From B10-G9 sp963712165 (GTDB lineage: Bacteria > Chloroflexota > Anaerolineae > Anaerolineales > UBA11858), in contig CAVQGY010000001.1 of NCBI GenBank assembly GCA_963712165.1, positions 124,001-188,000 on the forward strand: a stretch of DNA of 64,000 nt, written 5' to 3'. Below, piece by piece: positions 11,401 to 19,136 of the stretch. Every line of letters starts with the position of its first letter. Position 1 is the stretch's first letter. The notes under the pieces are model-generated. The model saw nothing but the letters and a program-made list of their open reading frames with translations. It was not told the DNA's origin and made no database searches. The translations under genes were made by a program, and so were the position numbers.

Positions 11401-11636
11401 AGGAATCGTTTGGGATCCTTATCAAGCGAATCAATAGTGAACCAGCATGCAGGGTGGGAAGCTTGGTGAGCAAGGTCGATCATCAAGCTTGTTTTTCCAT
11501 AACCTGCTGGCGCAGAAATAAGGGTAAAAGGGTAGTCAAGCAGATCAGCCAGGGCTGCGTTCAGGCGGGGCCGGCTCAGCAGGTCAGCCCGCCGGCGGGG
11601 TACCCGGAGCTTGGTCCGGGTAACAGGTATGCTCAT
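8403..11636 (-). CDS. MalT-like STAND ATPase transcriptional regulator with BTAD domain
   Basis: Protein of 1077 residues. The N-terminus MSIPVTRTKLRVPRRR leads into a NACHT/STAND ATPase with Walker A SAPAGYGKTS and a Walker-B-like NFVIFLDDFHLL. A winged-helix and TPR superhelix follows (about residues 370-800, for example GLGYGRLGQNSKALEYLNKS). The C-terminus holds an OmpR-type winged helix (EINVHLAGKPIAATEW, KTVREIFFYLISHPYGLTKE) and a BTAD domain (HPYGPQLDGTWAEPLRRKYY). This is the MalT/SARP hybrid architecture in which ligand and ATP binding drive oligomerisation and promoter activation. It differs from true MalT by carrying BTAD instead of a LuxR helix. ATG at 11636 has GGGGGGAAG four bases upstream and beats an earlier ATG at 11669. 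The gene is A+T rich except for its first 60 or so codons, which match the G+C-rich neighbours. It is divergent from the MFS gene, a plausible target. Confidence 0.9.
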   Translation of the reverse strand: MSIPVTRTKLRVPRRRADLLSRPRLNAALADLLDYPFTLISAPAGYGKTSLMIDLAHQASHPACWFTIDSLDKDPKRFLAHLLHSIKLEFQDFGKPSLNLLGNLADPLNPPDQFINTLINDIYYSISENFVIFLDDFHLLEDHMQIISFISQFGLQMDENVHLVISSRKKYSIPDLPLLIGRKLVKGIDQEDLAFQPKELQEYFRQNHNLPLSDDESEYLINSTGGWITGLLFNNDIDQRLFPDQIKAAKVSAADLNSYFADQIFQSQQTPIRHLMLRTSLFDEFNEAMIEDLLGEPENISANDFLEALTNQNLFVEQIEDTCTWVRYHHLFREYLEMELDNQIPGEKQRLLSRLVSLHLDYQNWEQAFYAARQLGNPQKMAQVIDSSFSELFHAGRISLLSDWLQILPDDGYLSYPILYSLNGFALIEIGKPTDGLIKLDKAIALDQVSSNHELFLQTNVWRSTANRILGKYREGINISLKVIENLNDETNFAQIKAEAYREIGLGYGRLGQNSKALEYLNKSFTEYKNLHKPNNIAQVHMDIGLVLMNMGHFNKAETHFLDSIPHWSIHGNNIQLSILMNNLGYLSTLTGNYIAADDWLNQGEKYAQIVSSKRMQAFNKATRGDLSLSLNLFEIATSFYEEALILSEEIHDSFLSIYLSLSIATCYRCSGKHTQAERILSELKDPINRSNSNYERGLWYMELGFIHLAQNKLNLSHKEFYQAQDIFISINRLYDLTKSHLGLSLIAKKQGNIAVLKEYLEKLNGNLAQLESVHPLAPELIRHLDNVNQIFSDVQELPFLQKCMKEINRLVMHLPEVRSELFPQVLEDPRSGQITITAFGEINVHLAGKPIAATEWIHQKTVREIFFYLISHPYGLTKEQVGITFWPYSSPTQLSCQFKNAMYRMRRALGKETIQFHQETRTYSFNRDCDYKYDVEDFQEYIKLANNQVDECSKISQLQRAVQIYQHPYGPQLDGTWAEPLRRKYYLDYEKAQLEIASYFLSIENYSASRDICFDIVKIEPCQEKAYQICMEAYSGLNNMTEIHRTFNMCKENFENILGIRPSNMTIKIYKDLSSK

Positions 11637-11683
11637 AAACTTCCCCCCACTTCTACTCTGAGATTTCATGTTACGATAGTTCC

Positions 11684-11713
11684 ATTATAGACTGAAGGAC
11701 CCCGCTTTGTAAA
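11684..11713 (-). promoter_or_regulatory. Sigma-70-type promoter of the STAND-BTAD regulator
   Basis: On the minus strand TTTACA (11713-11708) and TATAAT (11689-11684) are separated by 18 bases. This lies about 50 bases before the regulator start, in the divergent region shared with the MFS gene. Confidence 0.65.
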
Positions 11714-11755
11714 ATCGGGTTTCCAAACAGGCGCAAAACCAGGGAGCCAGGCCGC

Positions 11756-12956
11756 ATGGAAAAGAAATCTCGGGACATCACCAGGAACCTGTGGCAGGCG
11801 GTCTTCTGGGTCTCCTTCCCGCTGGGGGTGCTCAGCTTCCTGCTGCCCATTTACGGGGTAGAACTGGGCGCCAGCGCCCTCCAGATCGGGGGCATGTTCA
11901 CCGCCTTTTCGATCGCCCCGGCCCTGATCCGGCCCTTCCTGGGCCGGGCCCTGGACCGCTGGGGCCGGCGGCCCTTTTTGATCATCGGCCTGGCCGGCTA
12001 CGCCCTCTCCACCCTCTTATTCTCCCTGGCCGATTCCGTCTTCCTGCTCACCGCCGCCCGCCTGACCCAGGGCCTGGGCTCAGCCTTCCTGTGGATCTCG
12101 CTCTATACCATGCTGGCCGATCTCTCCGGCTCCTCTTCCCGGGGCCAGGCCTTCGGCACCCTGGATGAGGCCTCCTACCGGGGCGGGATCATCGGCACCA
12201 CCCTGGGGCTGAGCGCGATTTTCACCCTCCAGGCCGCCTTGGGGATCAGCTTCCAGCAGATCTGGTTCTGGCTGTTCCTGGCCTTCCTGGTCCCGACCCT
12301 GATCGCCCTGGCCTATGGCTGGCGGGGGACCAGGGAAACCCTGCCCGCTGCAACCAAGTCTGAGGCCCGGGGGGTGGCCATTACCCGCCAGTTGTGGGCG
12401 CTGATGGGGATCGTCTTTGTGACGGGCGCTTCCCAGGCCATGGTCTGGCCCCTGTTGATGATCTTCCTCCAGGACCGCCTGGGAGCGGGCATCATCAGCC
12501 CTGGCCCTGGCCTACCTGCCAGCGGCCCTGATCAGCTCCTTCCTGCCTTCCCGGATGGGAAAGCTGGCTGACCGCTGGGGCAGGAAAGGGCCCATGATCA
12601 TCGGCCTCCTGGTGGGTTCCCTGGCCTCGCTGGCCATGCCCTGGCTGGGCGGGATCCTGGCCCTGACAGCCCTGTGGTGCCTGGAAACGGTCGGTTATAC
12701 CATCTCGGTCCCAGCTGAAAGGGCATTTGTGGCGGATATCGCCGGGCAGGATATGCGGGGCAAAAGCTACGGCCTGTACACCTTCTCCTATTTCCTGGGC
12801 TCCGCCCTGGGGCCCCTGGCTGGCGGCTGGCTGTATGACAATATCAGCCACGCCACTCCTTTTTACCTCAACTCGCTGGTGCTGGTTATCGGCGCGGTCC
12901 TGGTCGGCCTGGTCCTCAAAGAGCCGGCTCGCCCGGCGGGAGGGATCAAACCCTGA
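11756..12956 (+). pseudogene. MFS transporter, single frameshift
   Basis: Twelve-helix major facilitator, 399 residues once one extra base is removed. The break is at about 12487-12489 (GGAGCGGGCATC): with one G fewer the protein reads LGAASSALALAYLPAALISS and continues in the second frame to the stop at 12956. The helix 2-3 signature GRALDRWGRRPFLIIGLAGY and its repeat in the second half, GKLADRWGRKGPMIIGLLVG, are typical of drug- or sugar-type MFS exporters. ATG at 11756 follows AGGGAG. No substrate can be assigned. It shares a divergent control region with the STAND-BTAD regulator. Confidence 0.85.
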
Positions 12957-12993
12957 TCCATAGGTGGAGCGGGGCCTACCCTGAAAATTCACC

Positions 12994-13044
12994 CTGACCC
13001 CGGTAACTGAAACTGGTACACTGAAACAGAACAAATGTTCTGTT
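12994..13044 (+). promoter_or_regulatory. Candidate promoter with a LexA-type (Cheo) box
   Basis: A weak -35 CTGACC (12994-12999) and -10 TACACT (13017-13022) lie 17 bases apart. They are followed by a perfect palindrome AACAGAAC-AAAT-GTTCTGTT (13025-13044), which contains GAAC-N4-GTTC, the LexA recognition pattern of Gram-positive bacteria, also reported for a Chloroflexota LexA. The palindrome covers the expected transcription start and ends about 20 bases before the next gene, a position suited to repression. Confidence 0.5.
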
Positions 13045-13065
13045 AGCGCTTATTCAGGAGAGGTT

Positions 13066-13287
13066 ATGGACCGGGAAAGGTATTTTCAGCCAGACAGCTG
13101 CCAGATTAACAGGAAGTATTACTTGAAGATATCTGAAAACGGCAGCGGTCCAAACTACAGGCAGGTGCGCTTTATTAGCTATCGTCCCCATCCAGCGGAG
13201 GTCATGGTCCACGACGGGACAAGGTCCCGGGTGATCCACCGGGTTGACCTGTATCAAAAAGCCGCTGATGAGGGAGAAGTTGAATAA
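13066..13287 (+). CDS. Small conserved-looking protein of unknown function, possibly SOS-regulated
   Basis: A 73-residue polar protein with no signal peptide or membrane segment. ATG at 13066 has the strong ribosome site AGGAGAGG. The middle reads KYYLKISENGSG and YRQVRFISYRPHPAEVMVHD, an alternating pattern that suggests a small beta-barrel or SH3-like fold. The family is not recognised. It stands alone between the MFS gene and a convergent YdcF-like gene. Its promoter region carries a LexA-type palindrome, so induction by DNA damage is a reasonable guess. Confidence 0.65.
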   Translation: MDRERYFQPDSCQINRKYYLKISENGSGPNYRQVRFISYRPHPAEVMVHDGTRSRVIHRVDLYQKAADEGEVE

Positions 13288-13303
13288 TGTGGGGGAAATT
13301 GCT

Positions 13304-13949
13304 CTAATAAGAGCTCAGCTCGTCTTCTGAAAGCTGTTCCTTGACCCCGCCGGCCGCATAGGCTTGATGCTCGCTGTAAAGCCAATGTTGGAAGATCATC
13401 CCATCTGTCGATCTTCCGGATCAGGGAGCCCAGCTTTTTCAGGCTGTTCTGTTCCCTTTTCGCGTCTGGCATCCAGGGCTGCGGGGGACATCCCGGCATC
13501 CGGCGTGCCCAGGAATTTCAGGGAATAATCCTGCTGAACGGGCTTGAGATGATATACCCAGTTGAAGATGGCTTCCGTCGGGGCATATGGAACTCTGAGG
13601 TGATCACCAGGCAGCTGGCCAGGGCCATGGGATCGGAGAATAAGGCCCGGGCGAAGTAGGCGTTTCCGATCGTATCGTAGGAGCAGATCTCGGTCAGGAC
13701 CCGCTCCGGGGAGACCCCGGCTCCGACCAAATACCCCGCAGCCTTTCTGGATTCAAAGACCGGATAGCCTGCCGGATCCAGGGGCGGCGGCTTGTGGACC
13801 GTGCCGCCGGAGAGGGTAATGAGCCGCTCAGCCCGGTCCTGGACCTCCAGCGCGGCATCCAGCCTGGCGATCGTCCAGGGGGGAAGCGAGCCGTCTTCCC
13901 TCAGGCCGCCCCCCGGTATAAAAACGCAGTCGTAGTTTTTGGACCTCAT
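13304..13949 (-). pseudogene. YdcF/DUF218-like protein, frameshifted
   Basis: About 214 residues when three indels are repaired: a missing base near 13577 after HMPR, an extra G near 13460, and an extra T near 13386. The start MRSKNYDCVFIPGGGLREDG is the DUF218 nucleotide-binding-like loop. LITLSGGT, GYLVGAGVSPERVLTE and LVITSEFHMPR are further conserved blocks, and TEAIFNWVYHL follows in the second frame. The true C-terminus is in a third frame, ending EDELSSY at 13304. DUF218 proteins (YdcF, SanA, ElyC) act in envelope functions or bind S-adenosylmethionine; this one has no membrane anchor. It is the last gene of the ychF operon, nine bases after the aminopeptidase stop. Confidence 0.75.
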
Positions 13950-13958
13950 AGGTTTCTA

Positions 13959-14982
13959 TCAGATCGTGAACTTGCCCTTTTCCATGATCATTACTCCGTC
14001 CACCAGGATGGTGCATCCCACCGGGACCACATCCACATGGACGGCGGAATTCCAATCCGCGCCGGTCCGGTTCGGGAAGGGATTGCCAAAAGCGACATGG
14101 ATCCCGGGGATCTTTTCGTCCTGCAGCAGATTGCCCGTTAATTCACCCACCGCGGTATTGGTGCCGATCGCGAATTCCCCGGCCCGCCGGCCGTTCTCGG
14201 CTGAGTCCAGGTAAGCCAGGAACTCCTCCGCCAGGGCCTGGTCCTGGCAGGTGGCGTTCGTGACCAGCCCATCCTTGACCTCTATCGTCAGGGGGTTCTT
14301 CAGAACGCCGTACTTGGGCGAAAAATGATCTCCCAGGACATCCACCACCAGCACCCCGTTCAGGTCCGCCGGGCAGGTGAAGACCTCGCCTTCCGGCAGG
14401 TTGCCCCAGTCCCCGGGATTGTGGTACAGTCCGTGGCAGGGGATCCAGTTGTAATCAGGATTGAAGCTGGCCTGTATATCCGTGCCGCGGATGGAGGTCA
14501 CCGCGATCTTTTTAGCGTCCTTGACCAGGTCCAGGACCTGGTATGTCAGCCGGTGGATCTCCTGGTAATCGGCCGTCATGCCCTGCCTGATCAGGGGTTC
14601 AGTGATGCTCACCATGTGGCCGTGCCGGGGAGGGGCTGGCCCAGCTCTTCCAGGACCTGGCGGGTCCGCGATCCCGCCCAGGTCCCCGCGCATGCGGATC
14701 TCGCCTTTCTGGCTCTCAGCCGCGTAAAAGGTCACGGTGGGGATGAAATCGATCAGCCCATCTATCAGTCTGATCCGGGGCTTTGGTCATCGGCCTGTCC
14801 CCGTAATCCTCCAGGATGAAAAGCCTCACTTCGGCCTGGGCGGCAGCCGATTCGTCTGCCAGGGCCTGGCCGATCTTCAGGGTACCTCTGTCGGTGGTGA
14901 TCATCACCCGGTCGCCTTTCTGGACATTCATGCAGGTGCGGACTGCGTTCTTGATTCCGCGTTGGAAGAGTTCATCAGTCAT
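13959..14982 (-). pseudogene. M29-like (leucyl) aminopeptidase, frameshifted
   Basis: Metal-dependent aminopeptidase of the M29/NicX-like family, about 340 residues after repair. ATG at 14982 follows AAAGGA. An extra C in a CCCC run near 14774 breaks the frame between MTKA and IRLIDGLIDFIPTVTFYAAE. A short stretch, about 14640-14695, reads sensibly only in another frame (SRTRQVLEELGQPLP), which implies a compensating pair of indels. Conserved blocks are RHGHMVSITEPL, GNLPEGEVFTCP (metal-binding Glu), the ENGRRAGEFAIGTN segment, IPGIHVAFGNPFP and NSAVHVDVV with the metal-binding His and Asp. It lies 14 bases behind ychF, so it is co-transcribed with it. The product would be a cytoplasmic exopeptidase. 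Confidence 0.8.
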
Positions 14983-14996
14983 GGGAGATCCTTTGT

Positions 14997-16097
14997 TTAG
15001 ACGTTGAATTTAAAGAAGATCACATCTCCATCCTGGACGGTGTAATCTTTGCCTTCTATCTGAAGTTTACCAGCTTCCCTGGCTTTGGATGTCCCACCCA
15101 ATTCTTGAAAGATCTCGAAGGGAATGACTTCCGCCTTGATGAATCCGCGTTCAAAATCGGTGTGGATCACCCCGGCAGCCCGGGGCGCTTTGGACCCTTT
15201 GGGAATGGTCCAGGCCCGCGTTTCAGCCTCGTTGTAGGTGAAAAAGCTGACCAGGTCCAGGATCCGGTAGCATTTGTGGATCACCAGGTCCAGGCCGCTT
15301 TCTTCGATGCCGGAAAGGGCCATATAGTCTGCTTTCTCATCCGGGCTTAATGTGTTCAGGTCGGACTCGATCTGGGCGCTGATCGCCACCCATTCCCCGT
15401 TCCTTTCCCGGGCCATCTTGTCGATGGTCTTCAGGGCGGGGTGTTCGGTCTGGAGGTATGCTTCACCGATATTGGCCCCGAAAATGACCGGCTTGGCGGT
15501 CAGGAAGCGCAGTTCCTGGTTCAGGGCGGCATAGTCGCCAGACCCTTTAGCGGGAAAGGTGATCAGCGGGGAGCCGCTTTCCAGGTGGGCCTGGACCTGC
15601 CGGGCCATCTCCAGGGCAGGGGCCAGGTTCTTATCCCCTTTGAGCTGCCGGGATAGTTTATCGACCTTCTTCACGATCTGTTCCAGGTCAGCCAGGATCA
15701 GTTCCAGCTCTACTACCTGGATATCCTGCTCCGGATCCGGTGCCTGGCTGACATGGACCACATTGGGGTCCTCAAAACAGCGCACTACATGAAGCAGGGC
15801 GTCCGTATTGCGGATCTGGCCCAGGAACTGGTTTCCCAGCCCTTCCCCCTGGCTGGCCCCCTTGACCAGGCCGGCGATGTCCACGAATTCGATCGTGGTC
15901 CGGATGATCTTCTTCACGCCCACCAGCTCGGCGATCACCTCCAGCCTGGGATCTGGCACGGGGACGACCGCCTGGTTGGGCTCGATGGTGCAGAATGGGT
16001 AATTGGCCACTTCTGCATTCTGGGCCTGGGTGAGGACGTTAAACAGCGTGCTTTTGCCTACATTGGGCAGTCCGATAATGCCTATTTGAAGCGGCAT
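14997..16097 (-). CDS. ychF: Redox-regulated ATPase/GTPase YchF (Obg family)
   Basis: 366 residues, the usual length. The G1 loop is GLPNVGKST, G3 is DIAGLVKGASQGEGLGNQFL, and the NxxE variant of G4 is seen in GANIGEA; NxxE is the feature that lets YchF prefer ATP. A central coiled coil (ADLEQIVKKVDKLSRQL) and a C-terminal TGS domain (VIHTDFERGFIKAEVIPFE, then DGDVIFFKFNV) complete it. YchF binds ribosomes and is linked to translation and oxidative-stress control. The ATG at 16097, with GAGGTGG just upstream, is the start; an upstream ATG gives a nine-residue extension that has no homology. It is the first gene of an operon with the M29-like aminopeptidase and YdcF-like genes. Despite high G+C content the frame is intact. 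Confidence 0.97.
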   Translation of the reverse strand: MPLQIGIIGLPNVGKSTLFNVLTQAQNAEVANYPFCTIEPNQAVVPVPDPRLEVIAELVGVKKIIRTTIEFVDIAGLVKGASQGEGLGNQFLGQIRNTDALLHVVRCFEDPNVVHVSQAPDPEQDIQVVELELILADLEQIVKKVDKLSRQLKGDKNLAPALEMARQVQAHLESGSPLITFPAKGSGDYAALNQELRFLTAKPVIFGANIGEAYLQTEHPALKTIDKMARERNGEWVAISAQIESDLNTLSPDEKADYMALSGIEESGLDLVIHKCYRILDLVSFFTYNEAETRAWTIPKGSKAPRAAGVIHTDFERGFIKAEVIPFEIFQELGGTSKAREAGKLQIEGKDYTVQDGDVIFFKFNV

Positions 16098-16152
16098 ATC
16101 CACCTCGTCAATCATTGAAATCAAACTTGCTTAAATCATACCAGACCAGTCA

Positions 16153-16181
16153 TTACCAGGCCTGCGAATCTGGTTTATTAT
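16153..16181 (+). promoter_or_regulatory. Candidate promoter of degV
   Basis: TTACCA (16153-16158) and TATTAT (16176-16181) with a 17-base spacer, about 100 bases before the degV start, in the region divergent from ychF. Confidence 0.4.
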
Positions 16182-16279
16182 GGTACTATCAAGTTTGACG
16201 CGGGGGAGATCAAACCGGCCTGCAGGCTGTTTAGCTGTTTGAATTAGCGATCATTATTTATCTAGATGGAGAGAAAGCT

Positions 16280-17134
16280 ATGTCAATTGCCATTATTTCT
16301 GATACCGATACCAGCTTGCCAGAAAACATCCTCAAGGAATGGGATATTGTCCAGGCTCCCATCACCATCCACTTCGGCGAGGAAGTCCTCAACGCCTGCT
16401 CGGATATCACGGACCAGGGATTGGTGGATCGGGTCAACCGGGAAGGGGTACTGCCGACCACCTCGGCTCCCTCCCCGGGGGTATTCTCTGAGGCTTACCG
16501 GGAGGCTTTTGAGAAAGGGGCAGACGAGATCATCTGCCTGACAGTCAGCGCAGGGATGAGCGCCACCTATCAGGCTGCCGTATCGGCTACGGAGCTGCAT
16601 CCTGGAAAGAAGATCACAGTTCTTGACACTGAGAGCATCAGCATGGGACAGGGATTTATGGTCCTGGAAGCTGCCCGGCTGGCCAGGCAGGGCAAGAGCA
16701 CAGCTGAGATCCTGAAAGCTGTGGTCGATATCAGGGAGCGGACCCATCTTTACGCGGCTCTTGATACCTTAAAATTCATGGCTTTAAGCGGCCGGGTGGG
16801 GAACCTCACCGCGGAAATGGCCAATGTGCTCAGCATCAAACCCATCCTGACCATCCTGGATGGCAAGCTGGACCTGCTGGAAAAGGTGCGCACCCGCAAA
16901 AAAGCCTGGTCCCGGGTCCTGGAGCTCGCTGTCGAAAGCCTGGGAGAGGGAGAAGTGGAAGGCATGTATATCCTGCATGTGGCAGCTGAGGACTGGGCCA
17001 GGGAATTTGAGGGATTGCTCAGGGCCGCCATGCCCTGTCCTGAGATCATCCCCATCACCGGGCTGACCCCGGGGTTATCCGTCCATACGGGAGCCGGATG
17101 TGTGGGCGTTGCCTTTACGACAAAACCCAAATAA
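16280..17134 (+). CDS. DegV-family fatty-acid-binding protein
   Basis: 284 residues, a normal length for the family. The N-terminus MSIAIISDTDTSLP matches the DegV signature (IvTDSsadLp). PTTSAPSPGVFSEAYREAF is the conserved TSqpsp loop that holds the lipid carboxylate, and FMALSGRVGNLTAEMANVLSIKPIL is the second lobe motif of the GGR.g...a..L.ikPil type. Members bind fatty acids and, as FakB, present them to the kinase FakA for phosphorylation. No fakA is in this window. ATG at 16280 follows GAGAGAAAG. It is followed by its own space and probably forms a single-gene unit. Confidence 0.93.
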   Translation: MSIAIISDTDTSLPENILKEWDIVQAPITIHFGEEVLNACSDITDQGLVDRVNREGVLPTTSAPSPGVFSEAYREAFEKGADEIICLTVSAGMSATYQAAVSATELHPGKKITVLDTESISMGQGFMVLEAARLARQGKSTAEILKAVVDIRERTHLYAALDTLKFMALSGRVGNLTAEMANVLSIKPILTILDGKLDLLEKVRTRKKAWSRVLELAVESLGEGEVEGMYILHVAAEDWAREFEGLLRAAMPCPEIIPITGLTPGLSVHTGAGCVGVAFTTKPK

Positions 17135-17210
17135 CTAGATTGGTATATTAACCGTTGAAATGCTGAACAGATTGCTGAAATTGGGTCTATTCCTATTGGC
17201 ATGATTGCAC

Positions 17211-17216
17211 TATAAT
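17211..17216 (+). promoter_or_regulatory. Perfect -10 hexamer before the ferredoxin reductase gene
   Basis: TATAAT 52 bases before the fpr-like start. No good -35 is found at the expected distance, so this is a partial promoter call. Confidence 0.35.
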
Positions 17217-17267
17217 AGAGCCGAAATTTTACCGGTTTGGATCCAGATAGATACACGGAGTGATAGT

Positions 17268-18074
17268 ATGCCTGATTCGGAATACAATGCGACGGTAGTA
17301 GGGAAAATAATCGTTCGGCCAGATATTATGACCCTGCGGATAGATACAGACGAGCCCCGCGAACAGTTCAGCGCCGGCCAGTATACCCTGCTGGGTTTGT
17401 ACGGCCGGGAGGGTAGATCGGAAAACTCCACGCCGGAGACGGACCTCGTCGATCCCGACAAACTTATTCAGAGGCCCTATTCGATCGCCTCGGCAACCAC
17501 CCAGCTGTCCCAGCTCGAATTCTACATCTCCCAGGTCAAATCCGGTCAATTGACGCCGCGACTGTTCAATCTTCAGCCGGGAGATCGGATCTTCGTTAGC
17601 AAGAGGATCGTGGGTGTGTTCAAACTGGCTGAGACACCTCCCGATATTGATATTGTCATGGTTGCTACTGGAACCGGCATGGCTCCCTATTTGAGCTTTT
17701 TGCGTTCCTACCTGGCCTCGCGGCCGGAGTCGAAAATGGCCATCATCCAGGGCGCAGCCAAACAGTGGGACCTGGGTTATTACAGCGAATTGACCTTCCT
17801 GGAGAATGTCTTTCCCAATTTCACCTATATCCCCACACTTACCGAAGCCGATGAAACCTGGAACGGTTACAGGATGTGGATCGAGGAAATGCTGGACGCG
17901 GATATCCTCGGTAAAGAAGCCGGGATCGCGATCGATCCCTTCAAGACGCATTTCTTCCTCTGCGGAAATCCGAAAATGGTGGATAACGTCTCCGGATGGC
18001 TGTTGAAGAGAGATTACACCAAGCACACCCGCAAAGAACCGGGAGCACTTCATATTGAGGAATTTTGGTCCTGA
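17268..18074 (+). CDS. fpr: Ferredoxin/flavodoxin-NADP(+) reductase
   Basis: 268 residues, cytoplasmic flavoenzyme moving electrons between NADPH and ferredoxin or flavodoxin. The FAD site is QRPYSIAS, with FSAGQYTLLGL before it; the NADP-binding part has MVATGTGMAPYLSFLRSYL and HFFLCGNPKMV. The C-terminus LHIEEFWS matches the short bacterial Fpr type, whose terminal aromatic residue stacks on the flavin. An insertion of about 17 residues (GREGRSENSTPETDLVDPD) sits in the FAD domain before QRPYS. ATG at 17268 has GGAG at a good distance; an upstream in-frame ATG at 17205 lacks a ribosome site. A terminator follows the gene. Confidence 0.93.
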   Translation: MPDSEYNATVVGKIIVRPDIMTLRIDTDEPREQFSAGQYTLLGLYGREGRSENSTPETDLVDPDKLIQRPYSIASATTQLSQLEFYISQVKSGQLTPRLFNLQPGDRIFVSKRIVGVFKLAETPPDIDIVMVATGTGMAPYLSFLRSYLASRPESKMAIIQGAAKQWDLGYYSELTFLENVFPNFTYIPTLTEADETWNGYRMWIEEMLDADILGKEAGIAIDPFKTHFFLCGNPKMVDNVSGWLLKRDYTKHTRKEPGALHIEEFWS

Positions 18075-18096
18075 TCCTGATTGAGACAGAAAGCAG

Positions 18097-18136
18097 ATGA
18101 GCCTGAATTTGTAGAAGATCAGGCTCATTTCTTGTT
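18097..18136 (+). terminator. Terminator after the ferredoxin reductase gene
   Basis: The perfect stem ATGAGCCTGA/TCAGGCTCAT (18097-18106 and 18119-18128) is followed by TTCTTGTT. Confidence 0.7.
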
Positions 18137-18219
18137 AAGGGCTGCGGCTTATTGGCCCCGGCTATAATGATAATATGCAAAATGAATATCCGGAGACGGG
18201 GCGTTTGTCAGGCTAATCC

Positions 18220-19125
18220 ATGAGCACAGATAATATCCTGATCAGGCTGAAGAGGATCCTTGCCCAGATCGTGCTGGTCTTGCGCGGGGCGATCGCCAGT
18301 TTTGGGCGCCAGGGCGGCGCCCGCGGCGCAGCAGGAATGGCGTACTACACCTTATTTTCCTTCTTCCCGCTTTTGATCGTACTGGTGACGATCGTTTCCT
18401 ATTTTGTGGACAGCAGCGAGGCCAGTGACCGGGTCGCACAGCTTGTGATCAGCGTGATCCCGGTATCCCAAAGTTTTGTTGAGGTGAATATTTCCCGGAT
18501 CCTCATTATCAGGAATTCGGTCGGTTTATTGAGCTTGGTGATATTCATCTGGTCAGGGTCCAACGCGTTTGCGATGATGGTCCATCATATTACCAACGCC
18601 TGGCCGGAACAGGAACGCAGGTCTTTTTTCCAGAAACGTTTATTTGGCCTGGCCATGGTGATCATCCTGATCGTGCTCCTCTTCATCTTGATGTTATCTT
18701 CCACTGTTTTGAACGCGATAGTGAGATTCAAGGACACCATTCCGGGTCTGGACCTGCTGTTCAATACCTGGCTGTGGACCTTCGGTACCAAGGTCCTGTA
18801 TTGGGCTGTGCCTTTCCTGTTCTTTTACAGCCTGTACCGGATCATTCCCATGGGGCGGGTCCCGGTCAAAGCGGCATCTCTCAGCGCCCTGGGCATCACG
18901 GTACTCTGGCGTGTGGCGTCGATGGGTTTCCAGTGGTACCTGTCCAGCGGATTAGCGCGCTACGAGGTGATCTTTGGTTCGCTGAGCGCCGTTGTGGCGA
19001 TACTGCTCTGGATCTATATCAGCTCTTTGATCCTGTTCTTTGGAGCCCATGTCTGCGCTGCTGGATCAGGGAAGATGGAACTTGGGAAGCTGAACGGCAT
19101 CCAATTACCAAAGATCAGACGTTGA
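18220..19125 (+). CDS. YihY/BrkB-family integral membrane protein
   Basis: 301 residues with six or so hydrophobic segments. The family core is clear: GGARGAAGMAYYTLFSFFPL near the N-terminus, FIWSGSNAFAMMVHHITNAW in the middle, and VFGSLSAVVAILLWIYISS-type helices before the end (here FGSLSAVVAILLWIYISSLI). This family was once named RNase BN by mistake; its real function in the inner membrane is not known. It converges with the M14 peptidase gene with only eleven bases between the stop codons. A TATAAT at 18163-18168 may be its -10. Confidence 0.92.
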   Translation: MSTDNILIRLKRILAQIVLVLRGAIASFGRQGGARGAAGMAYYTLFSFFPLLIVLVTIVSYFVDSSEASDRVAQLVISVIPVSQSFVEVNISRILIIRNSVGLLSLVIFIWSGSNAFAMMVHHITNAWPEQERRSFFQKRLFGLAMVIILIVLLFILMLSSTVLNAIVRFKDTIPGLDLLFNTWLWTFGTKVLYWAVPFLFFYSLYRIIPMGRVPVKAASLSALGITVLWRVASMGFQWYLSSGLARYEVIFGSLSAVVAILLWIYISSLILFFGAHVCAAGSGKMELGKLNGIQLPKIRR

Positions 19126-19136
19126 CGTTTTTGGTT

